From Rhizopus arrhizus (taxonomy: Eukaryota; Mucoromycota; Mucoromycetes; Mucorales; Rhizopodaceae), in NCBI GenBank assembly GCA_024220505.1, contig JAKZZE010000013.1, positions 682,001-746,000 on the forward strand: a DNA stretch of 64,000 nt. Direction: 5' to 3'. The position numbers were made by a program, and so were the translations under genes. Positions 37,048 to 48,961 of the stretch are shown here, piece by piece. The notes under the pieces are model-generated. The model saw only the letters and a program-made list of their open reading frames with translations, was not told where the DNA came from and searched no databases. How positions within the stretch are numbered: position 1 is the first letter of the stretch; each line of letters starts with the position of its first letter.

Positions 37048-37475
37048 ATTCGATCTCTCCTGAAAAGAGAAAAAAAAAAAATGTAATTCCGCATGAGACT
37101 AGTGAAATAAAGTTCAGATTTACATAAAATCTATCGATTTTATTGTTCAATGTTGAAAATGTGTAAGCTTTAAGCTAAAAAAAAGCTGTGAAAGAGCTGT
37201 CAATTACGTAGATGAAGCCTGTACTACATAGACTATTTTCTGCAAAGCTTAATTTCTTTTTTCTTTGCATGAATTTTATTTTTATACTAAAATTAGTTTA
37301 CTTTAAAAGGAAAGGTGAAGCGCGCTCTAGAGCTCATCTAGTCAATGCGCGCCTATACATACGTGTATATATGATCTGCCCTCTTTGTAATCTTTCTATT
37401 TTAAAATAAAGCTAATTTTTTCTCATTTTTTTTATATTTATTTTATTTTATTTTTCATTTGTTTTTATTTTTACA
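37048..37475. other. Intergenic, promoter-like
   Basis: No gene seen. A TATA-like stretch (GTGTATATATG near 37362) and a T/A-rich leader precede the next ATG. Confidence 0.5.
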
Positions 37476-39715
37476 ATGAGTGTTACCTATCAATCGCCAA
37501 CTTATCATTGGAGTAGTGAAAATGAGCATAATGTTATTTCCTATTCAGCAAACAGTGAAACCGATTCTTCCCCTATAAAACAGCATCCGCTATCGCAACC
37601 ACCACAAGAATTTATAAATGCATTACAAACAAAAGGACATTATCTAAACCCGACAACAACCCATCATTATCATCAATCACAGTACAGTATACTAGAACCC
37701 ATAATGAATCATGACTTGAGTCGTTTATTAAACATCACTCAACCCTTGTTGATTGATGTACGTTCTGCTTTTCACTACTCTGAAAATCACATCAAGTCAG
37801 CCATTCATATTGCAATTCCTTCCGTCCTTTTAAAACGTCCAACCTATACAATTGACAAGATCATCCAATCTCTCAGTGGCAGTGACGCAAATCGATTTAA
37901 ACAGTGGTCAGCAACAACTCACATCATTTTCTACGATCATACATCCAACAACGATTCAGGATATTCAGCTACTGCTATCTTACTCGCTCTCAAATTGAAG
38001 CAACTTCATTATCAAGGACATTTAGCTTATTTACAAGGTAGAATGAAAACAGCTAAAAGTTGATCTTGTACTCACCCCGTCTTCTAAAGGAGGGTTCGAT
38101 CAATTCAAAAAGTTTTATCCTAATCAATGTATTCACACACGTCCAGAATCTCAAAGGGATTCCTCATCCAACTCTTTCTTTACCAACATTCGTCAAAATC
38201 TCGAACTGTCTCATGGACCATTGAAGGAACGATTCACGATCCGTACACCCTCTGGGAAGGAACACATGAATGGAATGATTCAGTTATCTCCAACCCATCA
38301 TCCCCGGTATGGACTAGGTGGGAGCTCAGCAGATAAGCTGGGTAATTTTGAATTACCTGTTTGGTTACGAGAGATGATGAATAAAGAAAGTGGACCTAAA
38401 AAGTTAGCAGAAAACTATGAGGTACACAAAAAAAAGAGAGTCTGGATTAATATATGACATCATTGCGGTAGCAATTAGAACGTACGGAGCAGGAACGTCT
38501 TCAATTCGTGATGAAGTACCACTCTTCTCATAAATCAACTGTATTTCCTCTTAGTATTTCTTCAAGTATGGAAAAGGGAACATTGAATCGATACAATAAT
38601 ATTTGGCCATACGGTAAGGAAAAAAAAAAAAAAAAGCTATTTTATAATAATACTTTTTTAATACGTAATGTCAGAATATTCTAGGGTTAAACTGTTTGAT
38701 AAAAAAGATGATTACATCAATGCAAGTTATGTACAATACGCGGTGGTTAAGAACGACGCGGCTCTTTGTCCTGTGTCACCTTTATCCAATTTGGAACAAG
38801 ACCTTGTCTTGTCAGGCTTATTAAGTCAAGAATCACTAGAGACCAAAAGACACCCTGAACGATTGCAGATGAGTAGGAAATACATTGCCACTCAGGGTCC
38901 CTTGCCGACAACCTTTGGTGACTTTTGGAAGATGGTTTGGGATGAAGATTCACATGTGGTTGTCATGTTGACTAATGAAGAAGAATTAAACAAAGTAAGC
39001 CAAAGAAGAAGCTATGGACAGCATGTATTAAATATCTGCATAGATCAAATGCCATCGTTATTGGCCATCGACCGCCCACAGTTCTCAAAATTATGGCTCG
39101 ATCACGGTCACACTGTTATCTGAGCATATGCAACCGGTGATAAACATGAACGACAAAAGAGAAAGAGGCGATTCAGAATACATCATCATTCGTCGATTTC
39201 AACTCAAGCACCGCTCTTCTTTACTTTCCAATCGTACCATCACTCACTTGCAGTATACGGGTTGGTCTGATTTTGGTGTGCCTGATCATCCAATGGGTCT
39301 CTTACAATTGATTCATTTAGCTGATGAGGCCTTTAAGGTAGATCATGATCAAAGGGGTCCTGTGACAGTGCACTGTTCAGCAGGCTGTGGTCGAACCGGG
39401 ACTTTTTGTGTGGTGGATACGGTGATTGAACGGTTGTGGCAAGAAAGAGATGTTTATACGAGTTCTGCTGTGGATAAGATTAAAGAGACCGTAGGTCGCT
39501 TTCGAGAACAACGGATGAGTATCGTTCAGACACACAGACAATATGTGTTTTGTTATGAGGCTATTCTCTGGTGGTTGCTTGGCTATGGCCATCTACCTAC
39601 GATGGCTAGTTCTGATCTCCGCCTGGATGACGGTGATGTATTGGCCGATGGAGAGGATAGTGATGAGATGAGTTCGATAAATAATGATGTTTTAAATAAC
39701 CTTGAAGGTTTATAA
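37476..39715 (+). CDS. Protein tyrosine phosphatase with N-terminal rhodanese-like domain
   Basis: Five exons (37476-38037, 38090-38421, 38472-38613, 38675-38994, 39044-39715), 2028 nt, 675 aa. Rhodanese-like domain ~85-200: [44 protein letters not shown]; the catalytic Cys position is not occupied by Cys. PTP domain ~340-610: [59 protein letters not shown] and the signature loop [19 protein letters not shown], with the Q-loop [14 protein letters not shown]. This is the plan of yeast Ptp2/Ptp3 and fission yeast Pyp1/Pyp2, which dephosphorylate stress MAP kinases and dock them through the rhodanese part; same role inferred. The 49-nt intron at 38995-39043 must be removed to obtain KCHRYWP: unspliced, the frame reads through to a false stop. 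Confidence 0.92.
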
Positions 39716-39824
39716 TAAAAAAGTAGTTTTTAATAAAATGATCGAGTTATTTTATTTGAAAAAATATGATTTGTTTCTATACAAAATTTACATACAATGA
39801 ATAAGGAAGGGAACAGGTTTTTCT

Positions 39825-39835
<11 letters not shown>

Positions 39836-39878
<43 letters not shown>
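39836..39878 (+). repeat. Poly-T tract, 43 nt, abutting the MDM34 stop codon
   Basis: On the minus strand the MDM34 TAA is followed at once by the A run. It lies in the 161-bp gap between two convergent genes. Confidence 0.9.
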
Positions 39879-39882
<4 letters not shown>

Positions 39883-41145
39883 AAAGGGAGCCGAAAGATT
39901 CAATTTGATGATACGTCTTTTTGGTATCTTGTTTGGCTTTGGTACATGACTATATTTTTTCAAATAGGGTAAACTTCGAGAGGTAAAATGAGGAATCACT
40001 TTGGTTAATGGAGATAAGGTATAATGATCTGAAGATAATTCAAACAGCTTGGACACTGCTTGATTCTCACTAGGTCGTAAGATGATGCTATCTTTGAAGG
40101 ATACAGGCTCTTGCTGATCTTGATAAACTGGATTGATCAATTCTTCTTTAGCATACCACGGTGCATCGGCATCCTCAGCATAAATATCTGCCAGAGTAGT
40201 TGTGCTGGATAAAACATCGGATTGGAAATCAGGATGATAATAACCATAGATAGAATTCAAAGGGCTGTCGTTATCTTTTGGTGTCATACTTTCTGACCAG
40301 CAATAATGATCGTATGAATCAAAAGATAATTGTGAATTAATAGTACTAGCTGTAGGTGATAGTGGATATTCTAAATCTGGTAAGCTACTAAAGCTAGCAT
40401 TGCTACTTGATGAATAGATTGACATCGATTCACTCATCTTTTCTTTCTTTTCTGTTTGTAAATAGCGTAAGCTGAGATTGTGTATCATCACTGGTAATTC
40501 ATCTTGAAGCATATTTCTCAACTGTTTCTCAATCTCGCGCTGTAAATAATTGCGTAAAATAGTGATATGATCAAAGGTTGAGCTGATCTTGATACTTTCT
40601 AGTGGGTCATTCTTAAAGACCAATGTAACCCCTTTTGACTTGGAAATAACCAAGACAACGATACCTCTTAATTTCAATTGGCTAATACGTAATATCATTG
40701 GTACAATCAATGGTTGATCGGCTGCCAAGATACCAGGTCGAGAATAATGAGGTAATAGAGTTGGCTTGTTATGCATTGGATTAGCCTATCAAAAATGAGA
40801 AAATGGCTCTCGTAACAATCTTTTTTTATTACCTGAACTTTTGTTTGTATTTCGATATAAGCATCACCTGCGTAACTCAATTTGAATATGCCTCGAAACT
40901 TGTCATTGCCTAATTCACCAATTTCCAATATTTCTAGTTCAGGTGGCTATAAACATGTAGGAATTAGGTGTTATTCTAAAGTCATTTTTTATTCATACCG
41001 TTGAGCCCATGTTCAATTCTTTTACTGTGATATAGTCAACAATTACAGAAGGTTTATTGTCTTTATTCAAAGCTGTTTCCAGTTGTGATTTCGCTGCAAC
41101 ATAAAACTCTTGATCAAACTCTGGCCAGTTGAACCTGAATGCCAT
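39877..41145 (-). CDS. MDM34: ERMES subunit Mdm34
   Basis: Three exons (40999-41145, 40833-40946, 39877-40785), 1170 nt, 389 aa. [20 protein letters not shown] is the hallmark Mdm34 N-terminus; then [60 protein letters not shown] and the SMP-domain strands [23 protein letters not shown] domains hold glycerophospholipids; Mdm34 sits on the outer mitochondrial membrane and tethers it to the ER with Mmm1, Mdm10 and Mdm12. The C-terminal half is Ser-rich and ends basic ([11 protein letters not shown]). The C-terminus is shorter than in many ascomycete Mdm34s. No signal peptide, as expected. Confidence 0.93.
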
Positions 41146-41168
41146 TTTAGCTTGAATAAATAATAAAT

Positions 41169-41214
<46 letters not shown>

Positions 41215-41782
41215 ATTTAAAATGCGGGGGGTGTGTGTGCATGACTGCTATTTAAAGCAAAGCAAAAAAAAAAAAATTCCTAATCTTTCCGAACAATAAA
41301 GGAAAATCCGGTTTGGTTGACGCATATGGATTTCATATTTCATCATTTTTTGCTGCTTAATTTATTGTTTGATTCAAAGAAAATTTTGCTGTATTTTGAC
41401 AGTAGATGGTTTGATATTAATGATATTTTTAATTTTTATGATCAATATCCTCAGGTGTTGTTTATCCATTTGTGTACCGCAAACCATAAACTTTTTTTTC
41501 CTAAACAAACAAAATTGACGACACATGGCATAATCTATTAAAAGCAGATTCAGTAGATTATTATCGTATGAGATAATTCTACTGAATTTATACAAAAAAT
41601 CGATTGGTGATGAAGGTGATACATGTACAGACAGTCATTTCTGTTTATACGATGGAATGTCTGAATTCAGACAAGGTTGATTTTATTACATATAAAAATG
41701 AGGTAGCCTTGTTTTCCCCAAAAGAAAAGCATAAATGAGCATAAACCATAAGAGCATAAAGACATATTGATTTGTTATTTGA
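41146..41782. other. Intergenic, with 40-nt A tract
   Basis: A tract at 41173-41212, then AT-rich DNA. Open frames at 41317-41595 on both strands are short and low-information; not supported as genes. Confidence 0.5.
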
Positions 41783-43373
41783 TTAGTAGAAAAATGATGC
41801 CGTGTCCAATATGAATTCATCTTTTAATAAAGGTGATTGAGTAGGTGAATAATAAGAAATTGGTGAAGTTGTACTAGTTGTTGTATAAGATTCATTATCA
41901 ATAAAAGACCAATCAGATAATAATTGTTCAACCCCACAAAACTCTAAAGAAGGAGTGTGCTGGATATAAAAATAGTTTTGCAAAAGTTGATCAAATTCAT
42001 CTTTAGATAATAGAGTACAATTGATTTGATTTAACAAACAGATAGGTTTAGATAGACAATCATTTGAATTCAAGTGAATGAATGAGGTAGCGAATGTAAG
42101 AGAAATAAAGAACGTGTTCAAAGCAAAAGAAGCTTGACCGAGATTGACCATTTGTTGCGTGATATATAATATTGTGTTGGCTGCTGTTATACAGATGCTG
42201 TGGCTTGATTGATGTTGATGATGTTGATTTAAAATCATTTGTGCTGTATAATACAATATGCGATAGATTTTTGTGATGACAGATGAAGACTTGTTATAAT
42301 CAAGAAAAGAAGGCAAATTCAGCAACCAAGCAGTCAGATCAGTTTCTGTAGTTTGTTTGCCTTGATGAATATCTTTAAGGATAAGAGATAGTCGAATGAA
42401 TTCAATGAATGCTTCCTCTGATCGAGGCCACTGACAGGACCATTCATGTATCATCCTTTCACTTAACGTACATGAAGCAATCCACTGGTCCATCACCCAA
42501 GCTATCCAATAAGTACGTCTTTTTATTTCAACATCAGGAACACATTGAAGCCAATCAATGGCCTGAGCTAGTTGATAGCGAAGCATCTCACACTTTTTTG
42601 CATCACCAATCAGATGAGAATACCAACACAAGATGATCATGGCCTACGATAGATAACGTGAGTGAATGTAGATTGATCGATTTCATACCTGTACGGTTGA
42701 TATTGAATATTGAACAGTAGATGCGTGTAATATATGCTGAGCTCTTTCAAATAAAACCGAATGATGTCTATCCAAGCCATAGAGTGAACCTAAAGCATAG
42801 ACAGCAAAATTCAAAAGTGGATCATTGTCTTGTTTAAAGTCAGATTGTGAAAGTAATGGAAACAGGTTGTTGAAGTGAGTGAAATAGAGCTCAGACCAGA
42901 TATGGTCAGAATTCATTGAAAAGTAAGACATCATGTCATTGCTGCCCTAGAGATAAAATAATGGACCTTATCAGTGTTCTGATTGGTTGCTATGTGATTA
43001 ACGTACGTATGACTTTTTTTGTTCGACTGCTTCTGTTATTAAACAAAATAAGGTATTGACAGGTACTTGACCTAGATTATTCAATCCTATTTTCATGTTA
43101 TTATCTATCATCAGCTCTTATTTTTTGCTTACCTGAATGAATAAGCTGTTTTGGTTGTAGTAATGTCTTGATCCGATGCATACGATTCTCAATAATTTCA
43201 ATTCGTAACTTGGGTGGTCCTCTCTTTTTATAGCTATTAGAATATTGACATTCGATCCCATTCGATCCACATCTTGAACAAGCAGGTTGGATTCCATCGC
43301 ACTTTACTTTCTTCTTGCGACATATAATACATGCAACTGTCACCTTGACACGTTTATTGGTTACTTTGGTCAT
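41783..43373 (-). CDS. Zn2Cys6 fungal transcription factor
   Basis: Four exons (43133-43373, 43007-43086, 42689-42946, 41783-42643), 1440 nt, 479 aa. The zinc cluster is at residues ~15-45: CIICRKKKVKCDG, then CSRCGSNGIEC, spacing C-x2-C-x6-C and C-x2-C-x6-C. A basic linker (KKRGPPKLR) and short helix follow. The middle region PLLNFAVYALGSLYGLDRHH, AMIILCWYSHLIGDAKKCEM and RTYWIAWVMDQWIASCTLSE follow the fungal_trans (middle homology) pattern. The family binds CGG-type sites as dimers and responds to metabolites; the target is unknown. The upstream region is T/C-rich with no clear autoregulatory repeat. Confidence 0.9.
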
Positions 43374-44209
43374 TTTAAAAAAAGATGAAAATAAAAAATA
43401 AAATAAAAAAAGGCACCAATTTAAATAAACAAATCAAGGAGAGAGAGAGAAAGAAAGGGGAAAGGACCAAATTGTGTTGTATTAAATAAGAAAAAGTGTG
43501 GGGAAAATAGGTTGATTGGTCAAGATATTAACTATTTTTAGTTATAAAATGTTTACCCCTCGATTATAATACCAAATAATATCCTCTACTTTCTATTTCC
43601 CCTATACTCCTTTCTTGATGCTTCTTCTTCACATTCCATGTAGATTCATCTTATCTTGAAGAACAAAATAGCACAGATTTCATTTTATTCAGTATGTTTT
43701 CTTAATCTCCTGATAAAAGGCATAAAAATCATGAGATTCATAGCGTCGTCGGCCAAATTCCATTTTCGGTTAACGTGGTTTTTATATGAAAAAGTCCTTC
43801 TTTCACTGCTGTTATTCACTCCCTTCTTACTTATCCTCCCCCTTTTTTTTTTTTCCTTTGCTCTTCAACCAAAATCTTTAAACAGAGCCTAATCGTGCAT
43901 AAGCTGTCAATCTTTTCTCACGAGTGGCAAGATCGGCTATTCATCCTATCAGATATCCTGCCAAACATCCCAAAAATCACAACCGATCGTTCATCTAAAT
44001 TTAGCCGAAATGTGGAAATAAGGGGAATGTGTGATTGAATATGAAAAATCAAGCATTGTGCCTGTAATGATGATGATGATAAAAAGTCATATGTTTATAA
44101 TACAATCAGGAGATTATATTCTATTCATTCGCTAAATTGAAGTTTTATTACTATTATTACATTTGACTTTTTGATTTGTGGAGTTGATTTACAATATTCT
44201 ATTTGACTT
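43374..44209. other. Intergenic
   Basis: The promoter of the Zn2Cys6 gene reads from here on the minus strand. GA-rich DNA near 43440-43465, a T tract near 43845-43855 and a GAT repeat near 44065-44080. No gene was supported; the plus-strand open frame at 43656-43892 is T-rich and without motif. Confidence 0.5.
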
Positions 44210-44918
44210 CTATTTATTACGAGCATAGTATTCATAAGCAAGTGCATGATATTCAGGAGGAAAAGGTGAAGGAATTTCAGTACGTCCAGGTCTCGAAATA
44301 GGTTCTCTCAAGAACACAGTTTGACAGGTGTTGTAATTCACTTCAAGATATTCAGGCACAAATAAGAAAGGTTGAGAAAATGGTTTTGGTGTGAATTCTA
44401 ATTCTGCTCCTTTTTCTCCCTTTAAGAATTGAATCGATTGAGGATCTACTGTGACTACATCGCCGTCTTTTAATTTATGAGAAGGGAAAGCCATCTATTA
44501 TATGTTGAGTGATCCTTTATTGTTTATAATAGAGATCATTTACCTTTTTGCCATTCACTAACACTTTACCATGAACACATAATTGACGAGCAGCATAAAC
44601 AGAAGAACAAAAGTTACTTCTAAAAACAACAAAATCTAAACGACGTTCCAAATCGGCATATAAGAGTGAAGCAACAGGTGGATGATCGGCTGCTTGAACA
44701 GTAGGCAGCTTGGGATCAAAGAATTTGTTTTTAAATTGACGCTCTGTTACTTCATCACCGTGATAAGCACGAGTCTCTCTTTTGGATATCCATTTTTGCT
44801 GAAACAGTGTCTTTGTATCCATATAAGCTAATTGTTTACTGGCAATATTGTATAAATTGTATTTATTCCATGACATACGAGCCAACTTTCTGTTTAATGA
44901 ATAGATTGGTTTCCTCAT
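44210..44918 (-). CDS. Mitochondrial ribosomal protein uS4m (Nam9-like)
   Basis: Two exons (44544-44918, 44210-44494), 660 nt, 219 aa. S4 domain: LERRLDFVVFRSNFCSSVYA and ARQLCVHGKVLVNGKKMAFP, followed by LKDGDVVTVDPQS, the RNA-binding alphaL fold. The N-terminal part (LFQQKWISKRETRAYHGDEV) resembles the 16S-binding region of mitochondrial S4. An early assembler of the mitoribosomal small subunit. C-terminal extension PGRTEIPSPFPPEYHALAYE is typical of fungal Nam9 orthologues. The intron falls inside the S4 domain at K-K-M. Confidence 0.9.
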
Positions 44919-45484
44919 TTTTAATTTTAATGAAAGCTAGGGGACCCTATTGTTGACCATTTTTACAGAAAAAAAAAACCACCATAATTGCAACTCCGCC
45001 AAACAACAGTCTTTTTACAAAGTGGCTAGGATTCGTTTATTCTGATAGCAAAAAATTATTTTATTGGAATATAGAGATTTATTGGTAGGCGATCTTGTGA
45101 TTAAAAATAAAGTACAGGCATAACTCATAAACCCTCAGACATTTGAGCAATCAAAAAGTGAACTACACTACAAAATCAAAGTAAATAATAATTTGTCAGT
45201 AAAGTATGGAGTGAACGGATATATTATTAAAAAAAGTTAACCTTTGGCTCATACTAAACAGAGACGATATTTATTCGGGTTTGTTTGAATTGTCGTTCAC
45301 GTTCCAAAGAAAGAGAGATAATTTTCACGTTCATTGGCAATGACAGTGATGTTTACAATTGGCTATTTTGTAAGTAAACCATCACTAAAAGCTCTCTTTT
45401 CTGAATACTTTATATCTTGCCATTCTTTGAGGCGATTTACTTTAAAAAATAAATGATGAGAGGACAAAATAAAAGGACAATGTG
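44919..45484. other. Intergenic
   Basis: No coding signal. This is the last host-like DNA before the transposon nest. Confidence 0.5.
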
Positions 45485-45976
45485 AAAGATACGATGCAAG
45501 AGGATTCCGGACCAGGTACTTGTCCTACGTAAAATGAAATTATGGCAATCAATGTACCCGAATTTTCTGGATCGAATGATATAGCTTTAATGACCACCAC
45601 ACGTAAACTCAGCTCGTAAATCGCATTACATAAAAAAAAAACTACCTTTGGCAGACTAAAAAAGAAGGATTGTGTGCCCACTGTTTGTTGCACACAGGCA
45701 TCCATTACCGCAAACGATTCAAATAATTTTTTCGCTTCCAATGGTGGTATTTTTGAAGCTGTCACTGTACCATCCGATGAGCTACGGGTATTCAAAGACG
45801 AAAAAATTATTTGGCTGACCGGCAAATGAGGTTACTGCGTGATTGCAGACCGGATACTGCCCGTATTCGAAACATATACCCAACTATCGATGCATTTAAT
45901 GATTCTACACCAAACAATGATACATGTGAAGCGGCCACAATAGTATTCAGGAAGTATGGGATTCCAACCACTAAAA
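45485..45976. repeat. Inverted repeat, left copy
   Basis: This ~490-bp sequence is repeated in inverted orientation at 57383-57834, about nine bases in ten identical by eye, with an extra ~46 bp here near 45781-45826. On the minus strand it is open and coding-like: TVTASKIPPLEAKKLFESFA, VMDACVQQTVGTQSFFFSLP and ISFYVGQVPGPES. The beginning of the translation in the other half (minus) reads FLVVGIPYFLNTIV. Family unknown; perhaps the end of a transposon or a captured gene piece. Confidence 0.75.
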
Positions 45977-47136
45977 TACCACACCGGTTAAGTGTTTTAA
46001 CTATAAAAGTAGGGACAAAGAAGAATTAGCGAGACCGAGCGATAGTTCTAAAGTCGAATACTTTTACTTCAATGCTATTTATATTAGTTCGAGTTCGACC
46101 TGAGATTAGATGACTAAAGATAGTAACGACCGATATAGTTTGACACGCAGAGGAATAATTTTATAAACTAATGTTATTAACCAACTACCTACATATGAAC
46201 AGAGACATATTAGTAATAGTAGTTATTAATTATCATTATCAATTCTTATTTAAACTCATTTGTGAAGATTCAGTCTGGTACCATAAGGCTTTATCTTATT
46301 GTCATGTCAAAATATGACAAATACAAAGCGCTATTGAGAAACAAACTTGCCAATAGATTATCCCCGCATAGTTGGAATATTATTATCTTTAAATAGTCAA
46401 ACTTTTAAAGATGTTAAGTATAATATAGATGGTTTTACATTTTGTACGGTTTCGTGAATGAGTCCCAACTCCACCGTATCGACATAGTAGAGGATCAGTA
46501 AATTGTTCAGTATACAACTTTTGGGAGTTTCTTTACAACATTGTAAGCTCAGTTCAGATGTTATTGATGTATATTGAATATGCACATACGAAAACAGGAC
46601 ATAAGCATATTAAGCATAGCATTTAAATACAATGTTTTATTTGTTTTGCTGCATAAAAGTTAGAAGCATATCATAAAAAGTCATTATATTAAAGTAAAAT
46701 AACATAAGATAGAAACCATTTTTAATCCAACAAAAGCCATACAATATTTTTTTAATTGTTTTGCCAAATATTAAAATAAAAGACAAAAAAAAGACAACAG
46801 TTGTGAAATTAAAGATTATATATGACTTTATTAATAAAAAACATTTGAGGATATTTATACTTTTTGGATGTCTGGGTCTTTACCGCTATTTCAATTGATC
46901 GGTTAAAAGAAGGATATGGAAGGTAAAGGAAGGACAGTGGATAATCAATAGCCGCTGTGTTCTTGACGAATCAAGGAACAATGAAATAGATAAATTATTA
47001 ATGTAACAATAATTATTGAATAAGTTTGGATTGAACTGCCGTTGTTGTAATCAGGTTCCGATATAGTCGTTAGAACGCCTATAGGGACAACAGGGCAAAA
47101 TTGGCTATTGCAGAAATTAGCCTTGTGGATACAACA
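45977..47136. other. Noncoding DNA inside the transposon nest
   Basis: AT-rich with no open frame of note. It probably includes the 3' flank of the Merlin element, but I could not find its terminal inverted repeat by eye. Confidence 0.4.
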
Positions 47137-48961
47137 TTAATGATTAGAGAAGCCATTGGTTAATTCTTCACTACGTCGAGGTCTACCTACTGATCGGCTT
47201 CCAGCTCTAGGCCTCCCAACTGAACGCCTGCGGCTACCAGAGTGATTACTGACAGAAGGTGCAATTGCTCTAGGTCTGCCTACTGATCGACGCTCACTTC
47301 TTGGTATACCGATCGAACTAATGGCTGTTGGGCTCAGGGCTCTAGCTTCATCATTATCTGCAGCAATAGAACCTTGAATGCCAAACTGACCTAAACTGCT
47401 TCGTGCTTCAAGTATACTACTCTGCATTACCTCACCATCTGAACCAATAATGGTACTGTCATCGTCAGTAAGTACCACCTCTTCTTCGATCAAGTTCCTA
47501 GCATCGCGGGCACGACGACGTTCAACCCATGCCTCAAAACGACGAGCACCTCTGGCTGCGATTCTAACTGATACTGAAGGTGGGTTACCATCAAGACCGC
47601 GCGTAAATCAATCCTCGGTTTCTGCAGACCGTTCAGCCGTATTTGAGTTCATTACCACCTCGCGGATCATGCGCTCAAAACATTGCTTGACATTACTGGC
47701 ATTCTCGCTTCCCCAAAGATACTCCAAGATGCGTTTGTAGCAGTTCTTTTTAGTTCGGTTGCGAGGCTTAATAAACGCTTTCAAAGGAGTCCACATACTT
47801 TTGATCATGTTGGTATGAACCTTTCCAGATATAGGCAAGCCAGAATACTCGCCCTGGTTACCTTGAACTTGATCTACTGTGGCAAAGTATAAGGAATGAT
47901 TGACAACCTGATGTCTTGCAAAAAAGCTGCTATCATTGTAAGCGCTTGTGTTGTCAAGTATCTCGCCAGTATTCTCATCACGCTCTTCCCTAGGGTGCAG
48001 ACCGGAATATGCTCTCCATCTATCAGATCTAATGGTTGACCCACGCTGGCAGCTATCATAAATGATGGGCAAGAGCGTTGCTGCTGTCCGATTAGGGACG
48101 GTGCAAAAGAATTTGTGCCCTGCTTCATACCTAGGTCGTAGCTCTTTCTCGCCAGTTCAATGATCAATGTAGGTGTAGAATCGATCTGTTTCGTTGATTG
48201 GGACCAAGCACTCAACCATACCAAAGACCCAGATGCCTTCTACACGATGACCACGATGGTTTTTTCGCTTGCCAAACTTAGACTCATCTATCTGTATGTG
48301 ATGGCACCTTATGTCAGAGCCCAGCTTATGCTCCTCTTGTCGATTATGAGCATTGTAGTCGCTGAGCATCATTAAACAAAGATCATTTGCCAATGAAGTC
48401 ACAGCAGGACAGCTCATGCCATGGGAGTTACAAATGTTGGTGATGCTTGAGTCCTTCAAATAATCATACATAACCGAAAGAGTGTAGTTCGTCTAGCATT
48501 TACGATTGTAGAACACAGAGTTGTAAGTACAGACGCGAGACTTTCTGCCAGGATGACCAATAGTATCACCATTTTCATCGATGTCAAGACCACCAGCACA
48601 GTAGTACGTAAGGCCTCCACTGTCGACACAATTTTTTAGAATGCAGACCTTTCGACAGCCATCAATGCAACATATATTTGTTCTATCAAACGCAGCATTC
48701 ACAGACAAAAGATGGCTGCAAATGAGCATAACAAATTAGTAAAACGAGTACCCCTAACTTAATACACCGCTTATAACAGTAGTTTACTTACTCTCATGCT
48801 CTTTCTGGACTGGCAATTACTTGCGCTTCAAAGATACGATCACCAGCAGGAGGAACATAAGCTCTGTAGCATGAGACAACTTGACCAGATACTCGACTGT
48901 CTCTACGAGGAGTGACACCATTGTTTGAAAGGACAGAAGCAGATGAATTGAAACGAGGCAT
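47137..48961 (-). pseudogene. Merlin-type (IS1016/ISXO2-like) transposase, nonsense-riddled
   Basis: Exon 1 48792-48961 (start MPRFNSS), intron 48716-48791, exon 2 47137-48715. One reading frame runs the whole length, broken only by four stops: TGA 48794-48796, TAG 48493-48495, TGA 48157-48159, TGA 47608-47610. Blocks: a Cys-rich N-terminus (CCIDGC, VCILKNC), HIQIDESKFGKRKNHRG (first Asp), RVEGIWVFGMVE, FCTVPNRTAATLLPII, GSTIRSDRWRAYSGL (second Asp), NHSLYFAT and VHTNMIKSMWTPLKAF. The latter matches ISXO2 'HTNxIESLW', but the catalytic Glu is Lys here (47800-47802). The C-terminal region carries three RSVGRPR AT-hook motifs. Inactive as it stands. Terminal repeats not located. Confidence 0.8.

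Noticed and set aside
41317..41595. Overlapping open frames on both strands
   Set aside because: AT-driven, short, no splice context, no recognisable motif.
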